A stretch of 64,000 bases of DNA, from contig CAJXUD010000002.1 in the NCBI GenBank assembly GCA_913061415.1, positions 62,001-126,000 on the forward strand, in the 5' to 3' direction. Below are positions 19,466 through 28,384 of the stretch, one piece after another. This stretch comes from an uncultured Oleispira sp. GTDB taxonomy: Bacteria; Pseudomonadota; Gammaproteobacteria; Pseudomonadales; Oceanobacteraceae. The notes under the pieces were generated by a model that was given only the letters and a program-made list of their open reading frames with translations, made no database searches and had not been told where the DNA came from. The position numbers and the translations under genes are program-made. The first letter of the stretch is position 1, and every line of letters begins with the position of its first letter.

Positions 19466-19825
19466 ATGTCACAATTTGAACAAGCTAAAAACGAATTTTT
19501 ACAACAACTGCCACAGAACGATTTCGTTTTTGAAACCACTTTAGAGTTTATTGAAGCTCACTATACTTTCACAGCCAGTGCCTTTAATAATGGTGGCGTT
19601 ATCAATAGTGATACGCAAAACCAAGGCTCATGCAAAGTATTTGCCTTAGCGCAGCTATTAGAACTTACACAGCAGCAAGCTCTGCAGTGCTTTGGCCAAC
19701 ATTACCGTGATGTATTAGCGACTCCAGAAGTCGATAATCACCACAACCTTCGTCGTGTATTAAAAGATGGCTTGGCCGATATTACTTTTGATCATTTTCC
19801 ATTAGAGAAAAAAGCAGAGAGCTAA
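19466..19825 (+). CDS. hopJ: HopJ-family protein
   Basis: A 119-residue cytoplasmic protein matching the HopJ ('type III effector') family: EFIEAHYTFTASAFNNG, the Gln-Gly-Ser-Cys-Lys-Val-Phe core, and a C-terminal EVDNHHNLR. Despite the name, homologues occur in many bacteria without a type III system; no such genes are seen here. It overlaps minC at the TAATG (stop 19823-19825, ATG 19825), so translation is probably coupled. The ATG at 19466 has GAGGG 8 nt upstream; the TTG at 19451 is not needed. Role unknown; context suggests a housekeeping link to division-site control. Confidence 0.85.
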   Translation: MSQFEQAKNEFLQQLPQNDFVFETTLEFIEAHYTFTASAFNNGGVINSDTQNQGSCKVFALAQLLELTQQQALQCFGQHYRDVLATPEVDNHHNLRRVLKDGLADITFDHFPLEKKAES

Positions 19826-20589
19826 TGGCCGCGTTTATTTTAAAAGCGGGTTTAAACCCCATCACCACCTTACTTATACAAAGTAATAACCTTACTCAAA
19901 TACAGCAAGAGCTAGAAGCAAAAGTAAAGCAAGCTCCAAAGATGTTTGTGCGCCTTCCCTGTATTTTTGATTTTGTTGATCTCGCAGAGCCTATTGATCT
20001 GCCATCGCTGTATTTGACTGTCCATGAATTTGGCATGCTGCCCATCGGGGTCAGAAATGCTCAATCAGATCATTTCGAGTTGTTAGAACAACTTGAGCTG
20101 GCGGATTTTGGTAAAGGCAATAGCAAACCTGCAAGAGCTAAACCTGCACCCCACAATCCGACTGACAGCAATGCAATCGAAAGCAGCTCAATAGCCAGCA
20201 CACCCGTTGTAGAAGTCGCAATTGAAGAAGTCGCCATCAATGAACCACTCGCCAGCGCTAACCTTCGAGCTAAAACCACCGTACATAAATTTCCGGTTCG
20301 TTCAGGGCAGCAATTGACCGCCGAAGGTGATCTTGTGATCTTTGGATTGGTGAGTACCGGGGCAGAAGTATTAGCCGGCGGTAGCATTCATATCTTTGGC
20401 CCTCTTAGAGGACGTGCTTTAGCCGGCATTAAAGGCGATACTGAAGCAACAATTAGCTGTTTATCGCTTGAAGCCGAATTAGTGGCAATTGCCGGTGAAT
20501 ATAAACTTTTTGAAAATAGTGAGCAGCATTGTAAGCAAGCCAGCCTTATCCAACTTGATGATGGGCGCTTGAACATAGACTCGCTTTAA
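19825..20589 (+). CDS. minC: Septum-site inhibitor MinC
   Basis: Blocks FtsZ ring assembly away from midcell. N-terminal MinC domain about 1-105 (binds FtsZ), Pro/Ala/Ser-rich linker about 106-145, C-terminal beta-helix domain about 148-254 with the conserved RSGQQLTAEGDLVIFGLV and GSIHIFGPLRGRALAGI motifs that bind MinD and the FtsZ tail. Length (254) is in the normal range. Starts inside the hopJ stop codon and precedes minD by 42 bp. Confidence 0.96.
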   Translation: MAAFILKAGLNPITTLLIQSNNLTQIQQELEAKVKQAPKMFVRLPCIFDFVDLAEPIDLPSLYLTVHEFGMLPIGVRNAQSDHFELLEQLELADFGKGNSKPARAKPAPHNPTDSNAIESSSIASTPVVEVAIEEVAINEPLASANLRAKTTVHKFPVRSGQQLTAEGDLVIFGLVSTGAEVLAGGSIHIFGPLRGRALAGIKGDTEATISCLSLEAELVAIAGEYKLFENSEQHCKQASLIQLDDGRLNIDSL

Positions 20590-20631
20590 TGAATACTGCG
20601 TTTTGCAACTTTTTGTAAGGGAAGATTCACC

Positions 20632-21438
20632 TTGGCCAAGATCATTGTCGTAACCTCTGGTAAAGGAGGCGTGGGTAAAACCACCACCAGTGCTGCTATT
20701 GCAGCTGGTTTAGCTATGAAAGGACACAGCACCGTCGTTATCGACTTCGATGTAGGTTTACGTAACCTAGATCTCGTCATGGGCTGTGAACGTCGCGTGG
20801 TTTATGATTTCGTTAACGTGATCCATAAAGAAGCCAATTTAAGACAGGCTTTAATCAAAGACAAACGTCTTGATAATTTATACATTTTACCTGCTTCGCA
20901 AACGCGCGATAAAGACGCGCTTAATAAAGAAGCCGTGCAAGAAGTATTGGATGAATTAGCAAAAGATTTCGATTACATCGTTTGTGACTCACCCGCCGGT
21001 ATTGAAACAGGCGCTCAAATGGCGCTCTACTTCGCTGAAGAAGCCATTATTGTTACCAACCCAGAAGTCTCTTCTGTACGTGACAGCGATCGTATTCTTG
21101 GCATACTGCAAAGCAAGTCGCGTTTAGCTGAACAAGGCAAACGCGTAAAAGAGCATTTATTGCTGACTCGCTACAACCCAACTCGAGTAGCTAACGGCGA
21201 AATGCTGTCGGTCGAAGATGTTGAAGAAATTCTAGCCGTGCCTCTTTTGGGTGTTATCCCAGAGTCACAAGCGGTTTTGAAAGCTTCTAACCAAGGTGTG
21301 CCGGTTATTCTTGATGACGAGAGTGATGCAGGGCAAGCTTATGACGATGCCGTTGCTCGTTATCTAGGTGAAGATAGACCTCACCGTTTCTTAGTGGAAG
21401 CCAAAAAAGGCTTTCTTAAACGTGTTTTTGGAGGCTAA
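20632..21438 (+). CDS. minD: Septum-site determining ATPase MinD
   Basis: ParA/MinD-type ATPase that carries MinC to the membrane and oscillates with MinE. Deviant Walker A at 10-17 with signature Lys11 and Lys16 (GKGGVGKT); C-terminal amphipathic membrane helix GFLKRVFGG. 268 residues, near the usual 270. It uses a TTG start with GGGAAG 8 nt upstream. Second Min gene of the operon; minE starts 2 bp after its stop. Confidence 0.98.
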   Translation: MAKIIVVTSGKGGVGKTTTSAAIAAGLAMKGHSTVVIDFDVGLRNLDLVMGCERRVVYDFVNVIHKEANLRQALIKDKRLDNLYILPASQTRDKDALNKEAVQEVLDELAKDFDYIVCDSPAGIETGAQMALYFAEEAIIVTNPEVSSVRDSDRILGILQSKSRLAEQGKRVKEHLLLTRYNPTRVANGEMLSVEDVEEILAVPLLGVIPESQAVLKASNQGVPVILDDESDAGQAYDDAVARYLGEDRPHRFLVEAKKGFLKRVFGG

Positions 21439-21440
21439 TT

Positions 21441-21692
21441 ATGAGCTTAATGGATTATTTCAAAAAAGAGCGTACTAGCACTGCCAGCATTGCTAAAGAA
21501 CGCTTACAAATACTGGTTGCCCACGATCGCATTAATAGCCGTGGCCCAGACTATTTACCCAAGATGCAACAAGAGCTGTTAGCGGTTATTCGTAAATACA
21601 TCGCTATTTCTGATGATCAGGTTCAGGTAAACCTTGAGCAACAAGGTACGGCATCCGTACTTGAGCTTAACGTTATGCTACCAGAGAACTAG
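21441..21692 (+). CDS. minE: Min system topological factor MinE
   Basis: 83 residues. N-terminal MinD-activating segment with DYFKKERTSTASIAKERLQI, then the dimerising beta-rich region. It stimulates MinD ATPase and sets the division site at midcell. The stop codon is immediately followed by the pqiA-like ATG. Confidence 0.97.
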   Translation: MSLMDYFKKERTSTASIAKERLQILVAHDRINSRGPDYLPKMQQELLAVIRKYIAISDDQVQVNLEQQGTASVLELNVMLPEN

Positions 21693-22217
21693 ATGCTCAA
21701 CGTGCTATTAAAACCTTGGCAGCAAGCAACTTGGCTGCCTCGTATCGGGTTAATCCTGACCGTATTAAGTTTCTTTTTTTTGTATCCAGGTGTCACCGAG
21801 CCCATCATGACGATCAAAGCATCGATCAGCATGTTTGGGCTTAAAAGCACTATATTTGAAGAAACCCGAAGCATCTGGCAAACCGTACTAAGCCTGCAAG
21901 AAGCGGGATATGCTGAAGTTGGCTTCATGGTCGTGACCTTCAGTATTATTATTCCCGTCACTAAAGGATTATTAATTCTTTGGGCTTGGTTCAGACCAGC
22001 ACGCTGGCGCTGGCAGTTAATTTCTGTCATCAGTAAGTGGTCAATGGCCGACGTCTTTGTGGTCGCGATCCTAGTTGCGTTTTTTACTGCTAAAGCCACC
22101 GCTGAACTCCAGTCAGCGCTTCATGATGGTTTTTACTGGTTCTTAGCGTATTGCTTACTGTCCATTTTATCTGGCCAGTGCTTAGCAAGCTATGCAGACC
22201 AGCAGAAGAAACTTTAA
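21693..22217 (+). CDS. PqiA-family inner-membrane protein
   Basis: 174 residues with four predicted TM helices (about 17-33, 72-96, 111-130 and 140-160). Sequence fits one half of paraquat-inducible protein A (PqiA): the motif KGLLILWAWFRPARWRW and MADVFVVAILVAF are typical. Full PqiA carries two such domains plus zinc-ribbon cysteines; this protein has a single domain without the CXXC motifs. Related PqiA/LetA proteins help lipid transport between membranes. Starts directly at the minE stop codon, so it is translated with the Min operon. Confidence 0.85.
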   Translation: MLNVLLKPWQQATWLPRIGLILTVLSFFFLYPGVTEPIMTIKASISMFGLKSTIFEETRSIWQTVLSLQEAGYAEVGFMVVTFSIIIPVTKGLLILWAWFRPARWRWQLISVISKWSMADVFVVAILVAFFTAKATAELQSALHDGFYWFLAYCLLSILSGQCLASYADQQKKL

Positions 22218-22428
22218 GCCCCTCCTGGGGCCGCATCAACAGCCTTAACTCTACCCCCATCTTACCTTCTGCCTAGGCTACGCTTAATGCAACATCTCGA
22301 TTTTCATAGTTGCTAGCAGCCGCTGCCAATGATACAAAGCGTTCTATCTAATAACGAAGTTTAGTCAAGAAGGCTATGATAAAATTCATCTATCTATTAG
22401 CTAACCAATAAACTTAATCGAGGGCTCT

Positions 22429-22851
22429 ATGACTACGAACGATACTACCAATATGTCCCCCAGTTATGGAGAAGCGGAAACATCCTTTCATGCGGCGGGA
22501 GGATTTGAGGGCATTAAACAATTGGTTGACGATTTTTACGATGCCATGGAAGTGCTACCTCAAGCAAAGCACATTCGAGAGATGCACAGTCCCAATTTGG
22601 ACGAATCCCGTGATAAGTTAACGCGTTTCCTAACGGGTTGGCTTGGCGGACCTAAACTGTTTAGCGAGAAATACGGCCCTATTCGCATTCCGGTTGCTCA
22701 TCGCCACCTAAGTATTGGTCCAGCCGAAAGAGATGCCTGGTTGGCCTGCATGCAAGTCGCGGTTAATAAACAAGATTACCGACAAGACTTTTGTGATTAC
22801 TTAATGGCTCAGCTTTATGTACCAGCGGAGCGGAGCCGCAATAAAGACTAA
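22429..22851 (+). CDS. Group II truncated haemoglobin (trHbO)
   Basis: A 140-residue globin of the 2/2 type. Haem-proximal His in PVAHRHLSIG, the preceding FLTGWLGGP motif, and Trp at G8 (ERDAWLACM) are typical of group II. It likely binds oxygen or detoxifies NO or peroxides in the cytoplasm. The first about 18 residues are extra and flexible. Single gene 210 bp after the Min operon and convergent with the diguanylate cyclase. Confidence 0.93.
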   Translation: MTTNDTTNMSPSYGEAETSFHAAGGFEGIKQLVDDFYDAMEVLPQAKHIREMHSPNLDESRDKLTRFLTGWLGGPKLFSEKYGPIRIPVAHRHLSIGPAERDAWLACMQVAVNKQDYRQDFCDYLMAQLYVPAERSRNKD

Positions 22852-22990
22852 TCACATGTGAGCTTTTACGAAAGTATTTTAAAGGCAAAGTTACAGAGTA
22901 AAACCTGCCTAAACATTGGTTTTACTCCATTAGATCGACTCTAGTCATTCACCTTAAATTATAAATTAAATGTAAAAGAGCTCCATCCAA

Positions 22991-24844
22991 CTATTGATAA
23001 CATTTAAAGCCATCACGACCATTATGCTTCACTTCATACATCGCTTCGTCAGCTTGTTGAATTAATAGGTCTATTTTTTTATCCACTAATTTTGCCATGG
23101 TCGCCCCCATACTTACCGTGATGCCAGACAAGTCTGAAATGTCTGAAAAATCAATATCACTAATGGCTTTTAATAAGCGCTGACAGTAGGAATCTAATCC
23201 TGCGGGCGAGATATCTTGTAACAGGATAATAAATTCCTCTCCACCAAAACGACCCACCCGATCATTACCTCGCTTTGCATCCAGCAGAACTTTCGCTAAG
23301 CGCTTTAACACTTGGTCGCCTACACCATGGCCATAGGTATCATTAACCAATTTAAAATGGTCAATATCGATCATAATCAACGCCACATTGGGCTTTATTC
23401 GAGCAAACATTTCTAGTTGCTCAACAAAAGCTCGTCGATTCAATACCCCTGTAAGCCCATCAATATTGGCTAATATTTGCAATTTATTATTCGCTTCTTC
23501 TAACGCATCAGCTTTTTCAGCCAATTCAATCGTACGCTGAGCCACCCTCGCTTCGAGCTGTTTATTCGCATTCATCAGTTGCTCGCTTAAACTTTCAACC
23601 TGCTGTTTTTGTTCGGCTCTCAAATATAAAATGTTCGCGGCTAATGAAAACAAAAAGCCCAAAAGCCCATAAGTAAGCCAAGTACCGCCGAGAATCCATT
23701 GTGAATACAGCGCCATGTCATGTAAGGCACAAACAGTCAGCAAGAATGTCCCGATAACGATGTAATAGCCCCCTGATCTTTTATGCAGTACAACGTTAAA
23801 TAGGCTCCAAAAATATAACCCGATGACCATGGTTATCATGAATTGAAAAAGCATTAGCATTTCGGTAAACCAAACACTCGGCAATAAGAAAAGTGAGATG
23901 ATCGGAGGGATAAACACATACAAAACTCGCCTTGCTATTCGCCTTGGTAACTCTTGAGGGAAAATATAATGCTGCCAATAAATAACCACTGGTGCGGCGG
24001 TCAACATTGTAAAATACAGCAACCTTACGTGCAGCTGCCAAGGCAAGGTTCCAAGCAGCTGATATAAGGCTTGGTTCTCGATAATTCCTATTCGTACGGC
24101 AATAATCAGGGCAAAACCCGCTAATAATGCAGAGGCCTTATCACGACGATCAATTGAAAACTGAACCATTAAGAATAAGCACGTTAATAGTGCCAACGCC
24201 ATAACCAACGTTTGATCAAAAGTAGTACGAGTAAATTCTAAGCCTAATTCATGATACGGCCCTATTCTTAAGGCTTGCCAAGGCCCACCATTGGCATGAT
24301 GAAAGTTCGAAACATGCCAAGTTACTTGGCTTACTGGCGGCAACTCGCCCAATTCGACATACTGGTTACCGGAGTAAGGCTTGGTACTCGACGCACTTAC
24401 CCCCGCAATTCCGCCCTCTGCTACCAAGTTATCATTTATAAAAAGTCGAAAAGAGGTCGATTGCTCAGGAATAACGACCCCCCAACGAATGCCGTCAGGC
24501 AGATTGATCAGTTTGGCGGTGAACGTTGCAAAACCTTTACCTGGATAAACCTTTTCACTGGCTCCGGGCTTATCCCACGTTGCCGGCAAATCAAACCAAG
24601 TAGCCTGAGATAGACTCCACTCTTGAGGTGTCAGCTGTTTTTGCCAATGAAAAGCCCAGCGGCCTTGCAGCGGCACCGCGCCATCAGCAATACTCCAGTC
24701 TTGAAAGTCAAAGATGCCTTCAGCGCCCTGCAATACTTTAGGCTGGGTCGCATGAACTAAGCTCAGCTGGCTGAATAGCAATGCACAAACGATGAACATC
24801 CCTATTCTTGCAAGATAGAATGGCAAGAGAACTCCTTGAAGCAT
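22991..24844 (-). CDS. 7TM-DISM diguanylate cyclase
   Basis: Membrane receptor that should make cyclic di-GMP. Signal peptide to about 32, periplasmic beta jelly-roll (7TMR-DISMED-like) about 35-200, seven TM helices about 208-407, a coiled coil about 408-458, GGDEF domain about 460-617. Active site GGEEF at 534-538; the inhibitory I-site RxxD (RGND, 525-528) is intact, so product feedback is likely. No EAL domain. The start is ambiguous: the ATG at 24844 is longest, but AAGGAG sits 5 nt ahead of an in-frame TTG at 24826. Ligand unknown. Confidence 0.93.
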   Translation of the reverse strand: MLQGVLLPFYLARIGMFIVCALLFSQLSLVHATQPKVLQGAEGIFDFQDWSIADGAVPLQGRWAFHWQKQLTPQEWSLSQATWFDLPATWDKPGASEKVYPGKGFATFTAKLINLPDGIRWGVVIPEQSTSFRLFINDNLVAEGGIAGVSASSTKPYSGNQYVELGELPPVSQVTWHVSNFHHANGGPWQALRIGPYHELGLEFTRTTFDQTLVMALALLTCLFLMVQFSIDRRDKASALLAGFALIIAVRIGIIENQALYQLLGTLPWQLHVRLLYFTMLTAAPVVIYWQHYIFPQELPRRIARRVLYVFIPPIISLFLLPSVWFTEMLMLFQFMITMVIGLYFWSLFNVVLHKRSGGYYIVIGTFLLTVCALHDMALYSQWILGGTWLTYGLLGFLFSLAANILYLRAEQKQQVESLSEQLMNANKQLEARVAQRTIELAEKADALEEANNKLQILANIDGLTGVLNRRAFVEQLEMFARIKPNVALIMIDIDHFKLVNDTYGHGVGDQVLKRLAKVLLDAKRGNDRVGRFGGEEFIILLQDISPAGLDSYCQRLLKAISDIDFSDISDLSGITVSMGATMAKLVDKKIDLLIQQADEAMYEVKHNGRDGFKCYQ

Positions 24845-24993
24845 AACGTATTTAATATAGTTTTTTCATATAGCTTTCTTCATATAATAACAGCTAAGCC
24901 GTATTAATGAGCAAGTCGATAGCTGAAAGCTACTCAATATTAGGTATAATGACGCGTTTTTTACCATATATTGCCATGAATTAGGGTCGCCCC

Positions 24994-26199
24994 ATGAATC
25001 CAGATCTACAAAAGCTACAGCCTTATCCTTTTGAGAAGCTGACAGCATTAAAAGCCCAGGTTAGCCCTAATGAAAATTTGCCGCATATTGCCTTATCTAT
25101 CGGCGAACCTAAGCACCCAGCTCCCGCTTTTGTAACACAGTGCCTAACAGATAATATATCCAAGGTCGAAAACTACCCGACAACCAAGGGCTTACCTGAG
25201 TTACGTCAAACTATTGCGCAATGGCTAGGTCAGCGCTTTGGCTTAACCGATATTTGTGCTGAGCAGCAAATTCTTCCGGTAAACGGTACTCGCGAAGCCA
25301 TATTTGCTTTTACTCAGACGATCATTGATCGCTCTCAAGATGGTCTGGTCGTCAGCCCTAATCCTTTTTATCAAATTTATGAAGGCGCCGCTTATCTCGC
25401 GGGCGCACAACCTCACTTCTTACCTTGCTTAGAAGAACATGGTTTCAACCCTGACTTTGATGCCGTCAGCGATGAGGTATGGCAGCAGTGTCAGCTGTTA
25501 TTCCTTTGTTCGCCAGGTAATCCGACAGGGGCAGTACTGGATTTAGCAACCCTTAAAAAATTAATTACACTGGCCGACAAACACGACTTTGTCATTGCGT
25601 CTGACGAATGTTACTCAGAAATTTTTGTTGACGAAAAATCAGCTCCAATCGGATTATTAGAAGCCTGTGAAAGTATGGGCCGCCATGATTATGATCGCTG
25701 TGTTGTTTTTCACTCATTATCGAAGCGCTCAAACTTACCCGGCCTGCGTTCTGGGTTCGTCGCGGGTGATGCAAAAATATTGCAGCCTTTCCTTCTTTAT
25801 CGAACGTACCATGGCTGCGCAATGTCTATTCATACGCAACTTGCCAGTATCGCCGCTTGGAATGATGAAGAACACGTCAAGGAAAATCGCCGTCAGTACA
25901 GTCTAAAATTTAAAGCGGTTCTAGAAATTTTAAACGATCCTAGCTTGGCCGGTAAAATTGAAGTTACTCAAACCGATGCTAGCTTCTACCTTTGGGCTAA
26001 AACAGAGCTCGACGAAGAGCTATTTGCTCAGCAACTTTTTGCTCAACAGCACGTCACCGTTTTACCAGGGTCTTACTTATCTCGCACAATCGATGGCATC
26101 AACCCGGGTAAAAACCGTGTAAGGTTAGCCCTAGTCGCGAGCGTTGATGAATGTATAGAAGCCGCCGAAAGAATTAAACAATTTGTACAAAGCCTGTAA
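24994..26199 (+). CDS. dapC: Succinyldiaminopimelate transaminase
   Basis: PLP-dependent class I aminotransferase, 401 residues, that makes N-succinyl-LL-2,6-diaminopimelate in lysine and peptidoglycan synthesis. The N-terminus MNPDLQKLQPYPFEKLTAL is typical of DapC. PLP lysine Lys244 in HSLSKRSNLPGLRSGF; Asp204 in ASDECYSE binds the PLP ring. It precedes a SufE-family gene by 25 bp. A TATAAT is seen at 24945-24950 but no clear -35. Confidence 0.93.
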   Translation: MNPDLQKLQPYPFEKLTALKAQVSPNENLPHIALSIGEPKHPAPAFVTQCLTDNISKVENYPTTKGLPELRQTIAQWLGQRFGLTDICAEQQILPVNGTREAIFAFTQTIIDRSQDGLVVSPNPFYQIYEGAAYLAGAQPHFLPCLEEHGFNPDFDAVSDEVWQQCQLLFLCSPGNPTGAVLDLATLKKLITLADKHDFVIASDECYSEIFVDEKSAPIGLLEACESMGRHDYDRCVVFHSLSKRSNLPGLRSGFVAGDAKILQPFLLYRTYHGCAMSIHTQLASIAAWNDEEHVKENRRQYSLKFKAVLEILNDPSLAGKIEVTQTDASFYLWAKTELDEELFAQQLFAQQHVTVLPGSYLSRTIDGINPGKNRVRLALVASVDECIEAAERIKQFVQSL

Positions 26200-26224
26200 T
26201 TAAACGCAGGACATTGGAATTATT

Positions 26225-26665
26225 ATGACAGATATAACCGCAAGCCCATTTGGTACAGAGATCACCCCAGAAGAAATTCTAGATACCTTAGGATTTTTTG
26301 ACGATTGGGAAGAGCGCTACAAATACATCATCGATTTGGGTAAACAATTACCATCGATTGATGACAGTAAAAAAACAGAAGCGTTTTTACTCCGTGGCTG
26401 CCAAAGCCAGGTATGGATTGATTCAGCCTTAAGTGATGGAAAATTATTTTTCGAAGTAGATTCTGATGCTCACATTGTTCGTGGTTTATTAGCCGTTGTA
26501 TTAAGCGCCTATAACAATAAAACACCTACAGAAATTTTAGAATTCGACATTGATGCATTCTTTACCGAAGTCGATCTTATAAAGCATTTAAGTGCGACTC
26601 GCGGTAATGGTTTAACCGCAATGGTTAAAAAGATTCAAAATACCGCTGCTGCGCTTAACGCATAG
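26225..26665 (+). CDS. SufE/CsdE-family sulfur acceptor
   Basis: A 146-residue SufE-like protein that takes persulfide sulfur from a cysteine desulfurase for Fe-S cluster assembly. Acceptor Cys59 in LLRGCQSQVW; the N-terminus (FDDWEERYKYIIDLGKQLP) and C-terminus (GLTAMVKKIQ) are typical. No desulfurase gene is adjacent, so SufE versus CsdE cannot be decided. Probably co-transcribed with dapC; a bidirectional terminator follows. Confidence 0.94.
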   Translation: MTDITASPFGTEITPEEILDTLGFFDDWEERYKYIIDLGKQLPSIDDSKKTEAFLLRGCQSQVWIDSALSDGKLFFEVDSDAHIVRGLLAVVLSAYNNKTPTEILEFDIDAFFTEVDLIKHLSATRGNGLTAMVKKIQNTAAALNA

Positions 26666-26699
26666 TGATCTTGTATATTGACAAACAGCATTAAAATCT

Positions 26700-26746
26700 C
26701 CAGACATAAAAAGGCGAACTTATTCGCTCTCCTTTTTTATGTCTGG
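26700..26746. terminator. Bidirectional terminator between sufE and the NTF2-like gene
   Basis: Long inverted repeat ccagacataaaaagg...ccttttttatgtctgg with an inner cgaa/ttcg pairing and A/T tracts on both arms, lying between convergent genes. Confidence 0.85.
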
Positions 26747-26772
26747 TATCAATTGACAACTTACAAAATAAA

Positions 26773-27171
26773 CTAAACCGCTGCTAAGACTCTCGAATTA
26801 TTTTCTTCAACGTCATTAGTAAACTGCTGAAACTTAACAACCTTCCCATCTGAAAAACTGTAAACATGAGAGGCCGCTAATTTAAAACGCTGATCATTAT
26901 CGCGTTTCAAGCCACTAAAGTAACCGAGAACAACAATATCATCACCCGCATCTAAAATGCGTTCAATCACAAACGACCAGCGTTTCCATTCTATATTGAA
27001 GGCTTTATAAACTTTACTGAGTACCGCGGTAGGCCCTTGATGCGTACCTTCCCCAGGGAAGCCACGGTTTTGTTGCCATATAATAGAGGGAGAACACAAT
27101 TGTTGAAAGTTATCGACATCGTGCTTGCGAAAACAGCGATACAGCTCACCAACCACTTCCTTATTTTTCAT
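26773..27171 (-). CDS. NTF2-fold/SnoaL-like protein
   Basis: A 132-residue protein with the SnoaL/NTF2-like pattern: long N-terminal helix (KNKEVVGELYRCFRKHDVDNFQQL), then strands ending in VYSFSDGKVVKFQQFTND. Members are isomerases, lyases or stress proteins; a specific activity cannot be named. Start: AAGG lies 7 nt from the ATG at 27171 and 4 nt from the ATG at 27174; the earlier 27207 start lacks a ribosome site. Confidence 0.75.
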   Translation of the reverse strand: MKNKEVVGELYRCFRKHDVDNFQQLCSPSIIWQQNRGFPGEGTHQGPTAVLSKVYKAFNIEWKRWSFVIERILDAGDDIVVLGYFSGLKRDNDQRFKLAASHVYSFSDGKVVKFQQFTNDVEENNSRVLAAV

Positions 27172-27510
27172 CATCGTTCCTTGATTATGATGCAGCACTG
27201 TTATCAATGCTTTTTACGTTCCATTAAATCTGCTTCTAGCGCTACTAAATCTAATACTACCAAATTCAGTACAGCAGATATTACGAAATTTTACCATTCC
27301 AGCTGTGAATAATACAGCCCTACGCTTAGGTTACTGCAGTGTTTCTTAGTATAAAATAGACTAAGTAAATATAATTGATATATAACATAAATCCATTATG
27401 ATTTTTTTGATAAGAGTAACATTAACTATTTAATATTATGCTTGCCCTACTATTCCCATTATAATCAACGACCTTATGCAGTAATCCACCTTTACAGATA
27501 AAGACTATTT
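27172..27510. other. AT-rich divergent intergenic region
   Basis: About 340 bp between the NTF2-like gene and rsmE. Very AT-rich around 27360-27460; it must carry both promoters, but I see no convincing -35/-10 pair at standard spacing, no ORF and no hairpin. Confidence 0.5.
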
Positions 27511-28239
27511 ATGGCTATTCGACCTCGCATTTATACATCAGAACAATTAGCCCTAAATACGTGTTTAGATCTGGATTCACAAGCAAGCACTCATTTAATA
27601 AAAGTACTGCGTTTAAATACTGGGGCCGAACTGCGCTTATTCAACGGTGATGGCTGTGAATACCTTGCTCACATCACCGTTGCTAATAAAAAAAATGCAC
27701 AGGTTGAGGTCAGCGAAGTCATATCGACTGACCCCAAGGTGAAGTTTCCCTTACATTTAGGACAGGTGATCTCAAAAGGAGATCGCATGGACTTTACAAT
27801 ACAAAAAGCAACCGAACTGGGGATAACCGATATCACCCCGCTCTGGAGTGAGCGCTGCGATGTTCGCCTTAAAGGTGAGCGCTTAGAAAAGAAAATGGAG
27901 CATTGGAAAAAAGTAGCCATTTCGGCCTGTGAACAAAGTGGTCGCAACCATATTCCAACAATCCATCCTGCGATGACTTATCACGAGTGGGCCAGCTCTG
28001 TTGTAGCGGATACTAAACTGGTTTTACATACTCGTGATCAAAAGCCTTTATCTGAAATCAGCCCACCGACTTCCGTTGCTTTATTAGTCGGGCCAGAAGG
28101 CGGCATTACTGATGAAGAAGTCAGCCTATGTATTCAGCAAGGATTTACAGGGTTAACATTGGGTCCTAGAATTTTACGCACAGAAACAGCGGCACTAGCA
28201 GCACTCAGTTTGTTTCAATATCTATGGGGAGACTTTTAG
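27511..28239 (+). CDS. rsmE: 16S rRNA m3U1498 methyltransferase
   Basis: A 242-residue SPOUT methyltransferase that methylates N3 of U1498 in 16S rRNA using S-adenosylmethionine. N-terminal PUA-like domain about 1-70, then knotted SPOUT domain: LLVGPEGGITDEEV and LGPRILRTETAALAAL form the AdoMet knot. Length matches E. coli RsmE. Single gene. Confidence 0.95.
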   Translation: MAIRPRIYTSEQLALNTCLDLDSQASTHLIKVLRLNTGAELRLFNGDGCEYLAHITVANKKNAQVEVSEVISTDPKVKFPLHLGQVISKGDRMDFTIQKATELGITDITPLWSERCDVRLKGERLEKKMEHWKKVAISACEQSGRNHIPTIHPAMTYHEWASSVVADTKLVLHTRDQKPLSEISPPTSVALLVGPEGGITDEEVSLCIQQGFTGLTLGPRILRTETAALAALSLFQYLWGDF

Positions 28240-28384
28240 GTTTTGGCTTCTGTTATAAAGGCTTTAATCTGAAACAGTGTGTTGCACAACTTAAGCATTC
28301 ATTTTAATACTTATTTATTTATTAGGCACTTTCAACCTGTTAGCATGCGCGCCTCCTAAATATCCGCCAAGGTTTGAAAAAGCA

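Noticed and set aside
19466-19825. hopJ as a type III secreted virulence effector
   Set aside because: No secretion genes, no chaperone, and coupling to minC; the family name alone is not evidence.
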